A stretch of 64,000 nucleotides of DNA, taken from the NCBI GenBank assembly GCA_014529385.2, contig CM043954.1:3976501-4040500 (forward strand). The letters run 5' to 3'. A program made the translations under genes and the position numbers. Source of the DNA: Adiantum capillus-veneris. Lineage: Eukaryota; Streptophyta; Polypodiopsida; Polypodiales; Pteridaceae. Positions 45,522-55,560 of this stretch are shown here, in pieces. Positions within the stretch are counted from its first letter, which is position 1. Every line of letters starts with the position of its first letter. The notes beneath the pieces are model-generated. The model was not told the origin of the DNA. It did not search any database and saw nothing but the letters and a program-made list of their open reading frames with translations.

Positions 45522-46425
45522 CTTTGTAATTTCAAGTTCTGTATGTAATTGCAGTCAATTTCAGTAAATTTGTGCTTTTTAAGTACCCTTGGGGGTAGAT
45601 AAGCTTATAAGGGCAAAAAAAAAGCCTGGCCACAAGGGCGCGCAAGTGGCCCATCCATCAGTTTTGGATAGGCCATTTGCGCGCCCTTGTGGCCAGGATT
45701 TTTTTTGCCCCTATTAGGTTAATCTACCCCCTAGGATACCTACAAAGCACAAATTGATTGCAATGGATTGGTTTTGCATCACTCATTTAGATGCACCCCT
45801 TTTTATGGCAATTCCAGCATATGTTCACACTCAAGGACACTAGAAAAGGTGAAATCAATTATGAGATGAAGTTTCCAGCACACTATCACCTTCTTCAGCT
45901 ATACCTAGTACACCCCTGCACCAAAAAGTCCAATTACATTGGACATTTGAAAAATCCAGATTACTGTTGCATAGACACTTGGTTTCACAATATGTTATTT
46001 ATTTTTATATCCTATAGGGAATTCAAAGCTTGAAATGGCCAAAAAAGGGTGTCCACAAGGATCCATGTCAAATAACGATGCAAAACCAATAGTTTTTAGT
46101 AAATTTGTGCTTTGTAGGTATCCTAGGGGGTAGATAAGCCTACAAGGGGCAAAAAAAAGCCTGGCCACAAGGGCACGCAAATGGCCCATCCATCAGTTTT
46201 GGATGGGCCATTTGCGCGCCCTTGTGGCCATGCTTTTTTTTGCCCCTAGTAGGCTAATCTACCCCCTAGGATATCTACAAAGCACAAATTTATTGCAATG
46301 GATTGGTTTTGTATCATTCATTTAGATGCACCTTATAGGTTTATCTACCCTCAAGCGTACTTAAAAAGCACAAATTTATTGAAATTGACTGCAATTACAT
46401 ACAGAACTTGAAATTACAAAGTCAT
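45522..46425. repeat. Nested foldback cluster between convergent genes
   Basis: Two near-identical hairpins, 45,567-45,755 and 46,100-46,291, each have arms of about 90 bp around a loop near 'catcagttttgga'; the arms include GCCTGGCCACAAGGGC and its complement. In addition the outer sequence 45,522-45,600 ('tgactttgtaatttcaagtt' onward) is repeated inverted at about 46,336-46,425, so the whole cluster folds back on itself. It looks like a MITE or foldback element inserted into another copy of itself. It lies exactly between the 3' ends of two convergent genes. Confidence 0.88.
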
Positions 46426-46538
46426 TTCATTACAAAGATAATAGACACAGTAGACACAACTGTGGATCATATTGTCATTGGAAAGTCAAATCATTACAAA
46501 GATAAGGGTGTGCAATAAAAAAAGAGGGGTAACTTCGG

Positions 46539-47427
46539 CTAATGCTCGAAGTCTCGTCGCAATCGATGTGCAAGCTGCATATCTTTTGGTTTTATTGTCA
46601 CTCGCTTTGCATGTATGGCGCATAGGTTGGTATCTTCCAACACCGAAATGATGTGGGCCTCTGCAGATTCTTGAATAGCCTCTAGCGCTATTGCTTGCAT
46701 TCTATATTGATTTCCATAGCTTTGAAGCACCTCCTTCACAGTGCGAGCAAAGGGGGTGCATCGAATCAAAAGCTCCGTCGTCTTCTGGTAGTGGTGGATT
46801 TTTGCAAATACCCTTGCTATTTTTCGGCGCTGCTGCGGTTCTCTTGGGGGCACTTGCACATTTGCTGGCGTTTAGGCTTCTTGAAAAACTTAGACTTGCA
46901 CCTATTTACATGCTTAGGGGCTGGTTCTGCAGCCTCTTTTGATTCTTCCTCTTCCCTTGGCTGCCGATCTTGTCGTGTGGGGAGAGCTCCCTGGCCTCCA
47001 GGCAATTTCTTCCCCCCAACGGCCACCCGATGTGTGCGCGGTATTTTTTCTCGCAGCCATGGTTGCTCACTCTCTGATTCAGTGTCTGTATGGACCACCC
47101 GAGTCCTGGATGGTCCTGCTTTTGATTGGTGGCGGGACGGCTGCTCCCTATCGGACTCTGTTGTTTGCTGACCCTCTTCTTCTCTCCAGCGTGGGCACGT
47201 TGCTTCATTCTCCTTCTAGGTGTTATATCTTGAGGAGGTGGAGATTCAACAGTCCTCGATGACTCTCGTGCCCTACCACCATGTCCACTACCAAATGAGT
47301 TCTTGGAACGGCCAGGCGTTCGTGGCCGTTTTCTTGTGCCTTTAAGCCATGACGGCTTCTCACATCCTTGGAGGGTCTTTTTGTTGGCAGGTGGATGCTC
47401 TTTCGCGGTTTTTTTGGTGCGCGCCAT
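46539..47427 (-). CDS. Histone H3-like protein with long N-terminal tail
   Basis: The C-terminal frame (46,859-46,539, 106 codons) is a histone H3 fold. It has alpha-N with YQKTTELLIR, alpha-1 around ARTVKEVLQSY, alpha-2 around EAIQESAEAHIISVL, then EDTNLCAIHAKRVTI, a stretch that as I recall is identical to canonical H3, and alpha-3 PKDMQLAHRL. Loop 1 has canonical length, unlike CENH3. The frame from ATG 47,427 starts MARTKKTAKEH, close to the H3 tail ARTKQTAR with the Lys-4 position kept, and runs as a basic, disordered tail (RKRPRTPGRSKN). A middle segment (open about 47,220-46,817: TDTESESEQPWLREK, EEEESKEAAEPAPK) is in the third frame. So tail, middle and fold need two frame changes, near 47,170 and 46,840. 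No GT-AG intron of normal size explains this. Role in the element unknown; nucleosome assembly on transposon DNA is speculation. Confidence 0.8.
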
Positions 47428-47484
47428 TTCGTTGGTAAGAGCTCACCTGTTCTTAAGAAATGAGTGGTTTATGAGAGCATGCAA

Positions 47485-47492
47485 TATTTATA
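47485..47492 (-). promoter_or_regulatory. TATA box of the H3-like gene
   Basis: TATAAATA on the minus strand, 58 bp upstream of the MARTKKTA start codon, in CCTTATAAATATTGC. This places an RNA start about 30 bp before the ATG and supports 47,427 as the true start. Confidence 0.65.
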
Positions 47493-47740
47493 AGGGTCCA
47501 TTTAAAAAGGTCCCTCTTCACACTAATTTTTTTAAAAAAAGTATTGTTTTTTAAATGAACATGTCGCTAAGAGTTGGACCTTGCGTTCACGTTTAGTGAC
47601 TCGCGCAGTATCCACTTTCATCCTTGTCGCACTCTACATCGCCGCCATGAAGCATGCTTGGTGGGACCTTGCGACATTTGCCACTTGTTGTTATGCTCTT
47701 GACGACTCCATTTCCGCACTTCAATAGGAATCTTGGATTG

Positions 47741-50508
47741 TCACGCACGCTTCATTGTGAGCTTACGAGCAAATGTTGTGCGAAAAAACCAATTGAATAT
47801 CTCCTCCAAATAATTGGATTGCACCATTCCACCACCATGTCGAGTATTTTTGAAGTACACTCCCCTTGCTCGATAATAGGACTTCTCCATGCCTTGAGTG
47901 CTAAAAATTTCAAGCGATCTATACTTGTGCATAAAAAATGCACCATGCGCAAAGAAGATATGTTGTTCACATGAGTAAACGATCCACATTATTAAATAAA
48001 AACAATCCCTTGTAATGAATACACCCTGTAAAATGACTTACCATGTAATGTGTGATGTTATTTTCACCCCAAGAAAGGGTGAAGACCTTGGTAAAATCCA
48101 CCAAGGCTTCTTGAAATGATTGGCATTGTTCTTCTGTTGTGCTGTTAAGGTCCATAAGCTTGACCATTTTATCACAATGTGCCCAAACTTGCTTGCGCTT
48201 GTTTGCAAGCTCGCCATTTGAATCATTGTCAGTAGTAGCTTTGCATAACTCCTTCCAAAGCTCCCAAAGGCTACCTGCGTGCTGGTTGGAGTTGTTTTGA
48301 GCATCATATCGACTTGGCTTTCCTTGGGAAACTTTCTTCAAAAAATGTCTAGCTTTTTGTCCACTCATTGACACTTGTTGAGCAATTTCATGGGCCTCCC
48401 CTGTGTTTTTTGCAGAAACGATAGACACATTTCCACTGTCACAGCCAATGGAATTCAAGAGTACCTCCACTCTTTCGATCGCTTCTTGAGACTTTTCCAA
48501 CGGTTTCATTGTGAAAGCATAGTCAATGTGGAGCTTCAATAGCCTATCAAAAATGCGCATGAATGCGTGTAATGTACAAAAATGTACATTCGATAGAGGA
48601 AATCGAAAGATTGGATTCCAAGCGTGGTACTTTTGATCACGGTCTGGGGCATTGAGCATGGGACATCTCAGAATAGACGCTTCCCATTCTCTACCTTCAT
48701 CTCTGACATCACAAAAATCTAACCCTTGTTCTCCATGCCCTTGCCATGAAAGGATGGAACCGGCCTTTACAGTGCTCTTATGTGATTTGTTTCCATTAGG
48801 TTTGTACCCTCGAGTGCAAAATGGACAAGGCATGAGAGAAGAAGCCCCTTGTTTGTAGCCAAGCAAACACTTTATGGTCTTCAAATCCCCACCTAAGTGC
48901 CACTCCACATCATAACTACCAAAACTCTCAATCTCCAACTTCTGACCTGCAATTTGGGAGTGTATTACTTCTGTGATCCATGGAGTTCTCTCAAAAATCC
49001 ATGAAAGTACTCCATTAGTCTCTTTAGGCACCTCAATAGCACCCAACCACCAAATGTCTTTCTTTGATTGCACGCTAAAAGATGGGGTGGGAGATGGCTT
49101 GATTGAATCCCTTCGCTTGGTTTGCAGAAGGGCCTCGTTCATTAGAGTGACACTTAGCCTCTCTAACCTTTGGCCGTTCACTATTTGACACTCATCGAGT
49201 TTCAGCACAAAAGCGAATTTTGTGCCAAGCACTACAAAATAAATAGTGCTAAGACCTTAAACTTCAGAGTTATAATAAGAATAATACCAAAGAAAAAAGT
49301 AAAGTGTGTCACCTTCTTCAGGTAACTCGTAAAATCTAAGCATGGCTTCTTGAAGCCTTCTAAGATCCACGAAAATATTGTTCCACATTGTGTAAGGAAA
49401 GCCCTTCTCCGAAGGTGTTATGGATTGTTTTTTACCTTTTCCCCTTGTCTTTGTTGTGCACGAAGCATAAAGGGAAGTTGGCATTGTGTCCTCAATGTGT
49501 AGGTATGTCCCAATGCGGGAGAACACATCTTTGTTTGTGGCTTTCTTTGCGAGCTTGACCTTGTGAGGAACGGGAAATAGGTTTTCCACAATGCCATGTT
49601 CTTTGAGGGCATCCTTTAGGAGTTGGAAAATAGCCTGATAGGCTTTGGTGCTGATTCCAGCCTCATCACAAGCTTGTTGAATATCCTCATCACTAACCAC
49701 ATTTCTTAATTTACGCATAAGGTCCTTGGTGACTGCATCCTTAATGTGCTTACCTCCAGGTGATTGTAAGATAGAAATCACGTCTTGGGTATTGAGACAA
49801 CTAGTGAGAAGGTTGACTCGATCATCTTGGCTTGTTCCACCGCATGCCTCAAGTTTCTAGCAACAAATAAACATAAATGTTAGAAAATAGTGTGAAGTAA
49901 GAATGCATCATGCAAGTAAAGTCCAAATCACCTTCTGGCTGTAACTCGTCGTTTGTGTGCTCCTCCCGAATGTGCAAGAGTTTCAATGGATGAATACGTG
50001 CGTTTGTGTTCCCTTGCACCAAGGGGTGTTTCTTTCAAGTATGTGATGGTGTTGGTAAGATTCTGGATGTGGGACTCCTTTTCTTGCATTTGTTGTTCAA
50101 GAGTTTTAACTACCCTCTCCGAAGAGGCAACACTCTCTTGTAATGCCGTCGTCTTAAGGTGAACAGCTTGACATTCGTGCATCCACATATGCAAAGAACC
50201 ACCTGCACCCATACACAACTACTTGCAATAGCCTAACAAACCTGCTTGGAAAGGCTATTAAATGGTGGATGGAAGCGGCTTATAGGATCGTAAGGGTACA
50301 AATGGCCATCCACCCAAATGTCAACATTGGTCTCACAAGCGGTGCGACGTTCCTGTGATGACTTTTGATCACCTTCACTAGTGGTCTTCGGTGCAAATGC
50401 CGTGGGTAAGCGAATATGTATGCTTTTGGTGTGCGGAGTACGTGGTAGTGGAAGCAAACCATTTGTGATGTCCCTGAGCACCATGGAAGCTATTGCGTGA
50501 GGAAGCAA
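47741..50508 (-). CDS. Transposase-like protein, multi-exon
   Basis: The largest exon (49,231-48,042) contains FAFVLKLDECQIVNGQRLER, then HLGGDLKTIKCLLGYKQGAS followed by MPCPFC, and ends ENNITHYM before a strong donor GTAAGT. The 'GGD-L-K...G...CPxC' pattern is shared with a group of transposon-linked proteins in many eukaryotes; the Asp residues could be part of a DDE site (inference). Upstream exon 49,860-49,313 (QSPGGKHIKDAVTKDLMRKL) joins in frame across intron 49,312-49,232 (81 bp, acceptor TTTTGTAG). Before it lie a coiled-coil exon (50,218 to about 49,933: VVKTLEQQMQEKESHIQNL) and a first exon (50,508-50,242: PLPRTPHTKSIHIRLPTAF). The last exon (about 47,990-47,741: SLEIFSTQGMEKSYYRARG) has no clear AG acceptor. 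The start is uncertain; an ATG at about 50,484 is likely. Confidence 0.65.
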
Positions 50509-51090
50509 ATGATGAAAAGATAGAGGGGGAAGGGTAGAGAGGTTGAGAAAGATGGGAGGAGAGAAGGAGGGAGAGATTGGGGAGGAGGAGGAAGGTAGGG
50601 GCAGGGAGGGAGAGGAGAGGGAGAGAGAGAGAGAGAGAGAAAGGAGGGAGGAGGGAGGAGAGAGAAGGAGGAGAGAACAAAATGTTTATTACTTTTTGGG
50701 GAAAAAGAGTTTTGAAAAAATGGACTTTCTAGGCTTGTGGGTTAAAAAATGAGTCAAAAATTTATTTTTGGATATGTATATATGTTGGGAGGGAGTTTTA
50801 AGTTAGAAACAAGTAAAAATGAAATTTTTTTTAAAAAAGTCAAATTTTGTCTCTTTGTGACCCACGTTTTTGCTGATGTGGACACACCCCTATGCTTCCT
50901 TCACTTTAAAAAAAGCTAGAGAGGGAAAGTAACCCTTTAGGTCCACATCCTACATTTGTCTTAAAAAAAAGGCTAGAAAAGCCTACTCAAAACTACCTTC
51001 TTCAATGTCCTTGCCCCCTAAACCCCACACAACATTAGCCTTAATCCCTAAAAATTAGGATTTCTTACAAGGCCCATGAGGCCCATGCAA
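50509..51090. other. Purine-rich upstream region and right subterminal part
   Basis: 50,521-50,680 is almost pure G/A on the plus strand (C/T on the transposase coding strand), as in plant 5' UTRs or promoters with CT tracts. 50,690-51,090 is AT-rich with poly-A and poly-T runs; no gene seen. Confidence 0.55.
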
Positions 51091-51110
51091 GGTTCATATT
51101 TCTCCTAATG
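51091..51110 (-). repeat. Right terminal inverted repeat
   Basis: GGTTCATATTTCTCCTAATG on the plus strand, the reverse complement of the left end with one mismatch. Confidence 0.82.
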
Positions 51111-52531
51111 GTACGCAATGAATTAGAAGTGGTGTGCGATTTGCACGACCAATACTCATAATACAGTGGAGTGTTATTTCAATGGCCGGGGTCGTCGGAG
51201 TCGAGGGGACTCTTCTACCTAGTAACAACCACAGATAGGGCAGGGACAAGAGCCTGCTGTGGCGATGGCTCATGCTCATACATCAGAGACGCCTGTGCAA
51301 GGTTAAGCAGGAGGACGGGGTCAAGGGGGAGGACGAGTTCGCAGAATAGGTGGCCGAGATCCTAATTGCCCCAAGACATGCCTTTTCTGTTTGGGGGATG
51401 AACACTGGCGATCTGAGTGTACTGAAGCTATGGAATACGATCGGAAAAATCAGGAACGCGCTGCAGGGAAACAGCCTAGTGTGGCTATGGTTCAGATTGA
51501 AGGATTGGAGGAGTCTGATCCAATGGTTTCATTAATCACGCGATCGGGTAAAAATGTGGTTTCAACTCCCGATGTGAAGGTTCCGGATTGGACGGCTCAA
51601 GAAGAGGTGCGGAAAAAGACTGTGTCTTGGTTGCCACAATCCACCCCACCAGTGAAGACAGCAGGACCATCGACTATGCCATCAACTGTGGGCCTGGAAA
51701 TAAAGGAGGGAAAAGCTGGAAATAGGAATGATATTAAAGAACAGGAGGATTGGAATTCAGTTTGGAAAGAGGTCCTCACGTCACCAATTCAAGTACCTCT
51801 GGGTTCATTGCTGAAATTGGTCCCGAATTTCCATAATGTATTGCTGCGACAAACGACCACTGAGCTGAGGGGAGTCGCCATTGAAAAGTTGAAAGCGAGG
51901 AGGATGATTCAGCCCCGTTGCCGACGAATAGGATCACGGATACCCGCATTCCGGAGCTTTCAGTTCGATACCATGGAACATACATTGACAAGGTACTATT
52001 GGATGGTGGAGCGGGAGTAAACATTATCACCCAAGCAGCTTGTGAGAGTTTTGGTCTCAGTGATTGGGAGCCGGCACCCTTGTAGTCCGCATGGCAGATC
52101 AAAGAAGAGTGCAACCAGTGGGTTTACTTCGGGGCATTATTTTGGATGTGGCGGGCTTATCCTTTGCTGTTTCCTTAGTAGTCTTGAATATTGAAGATCA
52201 TAATCAGGATTATGACATTATCTTGGGGAGACATTGGTTACGACAAGCGAGGGTAAAGCATAATTGGGAAGCAAATATGCTTACAGTAAAGAAGGGTAGA
52301 AGAAAAGTGCGTGTGATGTTGGGAACATGCAAACAGCCAGTTCAGACAGCATGGCCGGTGATAGCCGAAACAGTCAATATGGTGGAAGGATTCGAAGAGG
52401 ATGAAGAGGAACAATTTCTCAAAGCTAATCCGGATTTGGTTTCTTTATATCTTGCGGATATTTCTCTGATTCCGAAAGGGAAGTCGGTGGGGGTTTCAGG
52501 AATTCCAGCAAGAATAGGGGAGCAACAATAG
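51111..52531 (+). pseudogene. Gypsy Gag C-terminus and protease
   Basis: Gag resumes after the transposon with RNELEVVCDLHDQYS (then a stop), a Gly/Arg-rich stretch, and a second zinc knuckle CLFCLGDEHWRSEC in the frame 51,391-52,020. The protease active site VLLDGGAGVNIITQ lies at about 51,995-52,036 in another frame (Asp-Gly-Gly form), and the protease end DYDIILGRHWLRQARVKHNW at 52,200-52,270 in the frame 52,064-52,531. Frameshifts therefore lie near 51,930 and 52,078. The two zinc knuckles, one before and one after the DNA transposon, belong to one gag. Confidence 0.85.
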
Positions 52532-54600
52532 GTGCTTCCAAGTCCTGAATCATTGGAGGACGTGATTCAGCAAGAACGAGCGTTTGAGGCGTAAATGGAA
52601 AAAATTACAAGGGTTAAAGAAGTGAATTAGAGAAGGTTTTTCTTGGGGAGCAAGCGGAGTGGCTGCCTATATACATTAATAAGCAGTTGAAGGCCAGTTT
52701 TAGAGATGATTTGATCAAGTTACTGACAGAGTTTAAGGATGTTTTCGCATGGGAATATGCGGATATGCAGGGATTGGATCCTAAGTCTTAACAGCATATG
52801 ATCAATCTGAAACCGGATGCGGTGCCAGTGAAGCAGCACTCATACAAGATGAATCCAAATGTGGCAAAGCAAGTTAAGATGGAAATTGATCGCCTGTTGG
52901 AAGTGGGTTTTATTACCCCTATTGATAATCCGGAGTGGATTTCTCCAATTGTGGTATTACCAAAGAAAAATAAGCAAATCCGAATTTGTGTGGATTACCG
53001 GAAATTGAATACAGCTACTGTTCCAGATCCTTTTCCTCTTCCATTTTTGGATTCCATTTCGGATGATGTAGCAAGACATGAGATGTATACTTTTTTGGAT
53101 GGATTTAGTGGATATAATCAAATCCGAATGGCATTGCGGGATCAGCCAAAAACAGCTTTTATTACCGCATGGGGTGTGTTTGCCTACACAGTGATGTGGT
53201 TTGGATTGCGGAATGCACCTTCCACTTTTCAAAGGGATATGTTTCAAATTTTTGGTCCTTATTTGACAGATTTTATGAGAATTTTTCTGGATGATCTCAG
53301 TGTTTTAGGAGCGCAATTGGAGCATTTGAAGCAATTACAGTTATGCTTTATGAAATGCAGAGAGGTGAAGTTCAGTTTGAATCCTTTAAAGTGTGCATTT
53401 GTTGTTCGCAGTGGTAGGCTATTGGGGCATATAATTTCTGAAGATGGTATTTATGTGGATCCGGATAAAATTGCTGCAATTATGGAAGCGCCTCCACCGC
53501 GGAACCAGAAACAGTGCCAGATTTTCCTGGGACAAGCTCGTTGGCATGGGAGGCATTTGCGGTTTGTCGTGCATTTAGCAATCCCGATTACTCACGTAGC
53601 TCACGCTATAGATTTTGAATGGACACAGGAATGTGACTTGGATTTTCGGAGATTAAAACTTCGGCTATCCAAAGCTTCGATTATGCTTGCACCGAATTGG
53701 GGTCAGGATTTTTATGTGTTTGTGGATGCTTCGGATCGAGCTATTGGCAGTGTGCTGATGCAGGAACAAAGTCAAGGATGGTTCCGACCTGTCTATTATG
53801 CCAGTAGACGATTATCATCCGCAGAAAGAAATTATTCCGTAACCGAAAGGGAATGTTTAGGGATGATTTATTCAGTGAAGAAATTCCGGCACTATCTGTT
53901 GGGCCGACGTTTTTTCTTCCATGCGGACCATTCAGCTCTTTTATACCTGGTAAGGCAACATAAGTTGACGGGAAGATTGGCCAGATGGGTGCTTTTGCTG
54001 CAGGAATTTGACTTTCAGGTCATACATCGGCCAGGGGCTCAGCATGCGGTGGCTGACTACCTATCCAGGTTAGATTCCGGAGAGCCGCCGACGGGTGTAG
54101 CTGATGAATTTTTGGATGCGTCTTTGTTTCTAACAGAAGTAGCTGCAGAGGATATCACAGTTCCGCAACAGGCAAGGGTCATTCCTAGCATCCCATGGAC
54201 ATGGTATGAAGAGATGTTTCATTTTATCGACAGCGACGAAATGCCTTCTTTCTTGTCCAGCCATCAGAGGAAATGTATGGCTATTAGAAGCAGGAATTTT
54301 GAGATTATTATGGAAAAGCTCTATTATTGTACGGTGACAGAGGTATTACTCAGATGTGTGCTACCACAGGAGCAGGAAGCAGTATTAGAGGAAGTCCATA
54401 CTGGTATTGCGGGAGGTCACTTTGCAGCATTAATCACAGCTCGAAAGGTTCTCCAATCTGGATTATGGTGGCCCACATTGTTCCAGGATGCGAAAAATTA
54501 TGTGCAACAGTGTGATGTGTGTCAGCGGTTGGGGCAACCTACCAAACGGTCCAGAATGCCTTTTCAGCCAGTTCTGTCTTTGGAGCCTTTTCAAAAGTGG
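52532..54600 (+). CDS. Gypsy RT, RNase H and integrase zinc finger
   Basis: Linker text LLTEFKDVFAWEYADMQGLD ends in a TAA at 52,788-52,790, after which a frame open from 52,798 continues. RT: WISPIVVLPKKNKQIRICVD, FLDGFSGYNQIRMAL, FGLRNAPSTFQRDM and catalytic FMRIFLDDLSVLG at about residue 160. RNase H: FYVFVDASDRAIGSVLMQ, YYASRRLSSAERNYSVTERE, FFFHADHSALLYL, HAVADYLSRLD. Integrase HHCC zinc finger: EEVHTGIAGGHFAALITARK and VQQCDVCQRLGQP. The domains are full length and in normal order. The frame is lost by one base near 54,600 at the start of the integrase core (KWGL); the rest continues in another frame. Confidence 0.93.
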
Positions 54601-55560
54601 GGTTTGGTTTTGTTGGTCCTTTTAAACCAGTGGCAGCTCACAGAGGAAATAAGTATATCTTGACAGCCACGGATTACACTACCAAATGGGTGAAGGCATG
54701 GCCTTTGAGAGATAACATTGTAGTTTCTGTGGCAGGATGCTTATATAAGGATATCTTTTCTAGATATGGCTGCCCTATTGAGCTTGTTAGTGACAGGGGA
54801 AGTCATTTTTTGAATAAGGTGATGGAGAGAATGGTACGGTTTTATTTTGTATTACACAGGAAATCTTCTCCATATTATCCTCAGGCGAATGGGCAAGCAG
54901 AATCAACTAGTAAGCAATTGATTCGGATTTTAACAAAGTTGGTGAATATGCATCGAACGGATTGGGATGTAAAACTTCCTTCCGCCTTATGGGCCTATCG
55001 AACAGCTTATAAAGTGGCACTAGGATTGACTCCTTTTAATTTGGCATTTGGCATGGAGACAATCACTCCGGTGAAGCATGTGATGCCGAGTATGCGGCTG
55101 TTGATTGCAGATCGTCTTCTTCCTGAGGATTCTGTGATTTATCGATTGGATGTTTTGCAGGAACTGGACGAAGAGCGGCTGAATAGCTTTGCGGTGCTGC
55201 AGGATCTGCAGTCTACGCGGAAAAAATGGCTGGATCGCCCGAAAGCACGGCAATTTGTTCGGGGACAGCTGGTCCTTGTCTTCAATTCCCACCTCGGGAA
55301 GATGCCCGGGAAGCTTAAATTACGGTGGTCAGGACCATTCTGGATTTTTCAAGCATGTGGGCCCATCTCTTTTTATTTGGCGGATTTACGGGGGGAGGTA
55401 ATTTCTGTGCCGATCAATGGTTTCAGACTGAGCCATTATGTTTCACCTACCACGATTCAGTGCCCCTTTGCTGTGGTACAAGAGCCGGAAGCCGCCCTAA
55501 TCATGATCGGTGATTCTTTTGCATGCAATCTTGGAAAGCGGGAAAGGATCTATGATGGTT
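54600..55560 (+). CDS. Gypsy integrase core and C-terminus
   Basis: Part of an 888-codon frame that is open from 54,519 to 57,185. Core: GFVGPFKPVAAHRGNKYILT, ATDYTTKWVKAWPL (first catalytic Asp), IELVSDRGSHFLNKV (second Asp), SPYYPQANGQAEST (Glu) and LWAYRTAYKVALGLTPFNLA. C-terminal: KKWLDRPKARQFVRGQLVLV and LRWSGPFWIFQACGP, the GPF/Y-like module. No chromodomain follows; the reading runs on without a stop into the extra region. Confidence 0.92.
55125..55193 (+). repeat. 69-bp duplicated segment, copy 1 (in integrase)
   Basis: Encodes EDSVIYRLDVLQELDEERLN inside integrase. The same 69 bp occurs at 56,586-56,654 with two G/A differences. Confidence 0.95.

Larger units (their letters stand above)
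42253..51110. mobile_element. TIR DNA transposon carrying a histone H3-like gene
   Basis: The termini are inverted repeats: CATTAGGAAAAATATGAACC at the left and the reverse complement of CATTAGGAGAAATATGAACC at the right, 19 of 20 matching. A second matching block GGGATTAAGG(T/C)TAAT lies a little inside both ends. Gypsy gag sequence on both sides shows it is an insertion of about 8.86 kb. Contents: a spliced plus-strand gene of unknown function (42,972-45,388), a foldback repeat cluster (45,522-46,425), a minus-strand histone H3-like gene (46,539-47,427) and a minus-strand transposase-like gene (47,741-50,508). The target-site duplication is unresolved; TA is possible if the repeats are trimmed to GGA...TCC. 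The superfamily is not assigned. All genes show some damage. Confidence 0.8.

Noticed and set aside
46691-47262. Plus-strand frames opposite the H3-like gene (up to 158 codons)
   Set aside because: They are shadows of the GC-rich minus-strand coding sequence and contain no domain.
46539-47427. Reading the H3-like gene as a CENH3 centromeric histone
   Set aside because: The long tail and MARTK start would fit CENH3, but loop 1 has no extra residues and EDTNLCAIHAKRVTI is the canonical H3 sequence. H3-like is the safer call.
50520-50752. Glu/Arg-rich plus-strand frame
   Set aside because: Produced by the purine-rich tract upstream of the minus-strand transposase gene; no domain.
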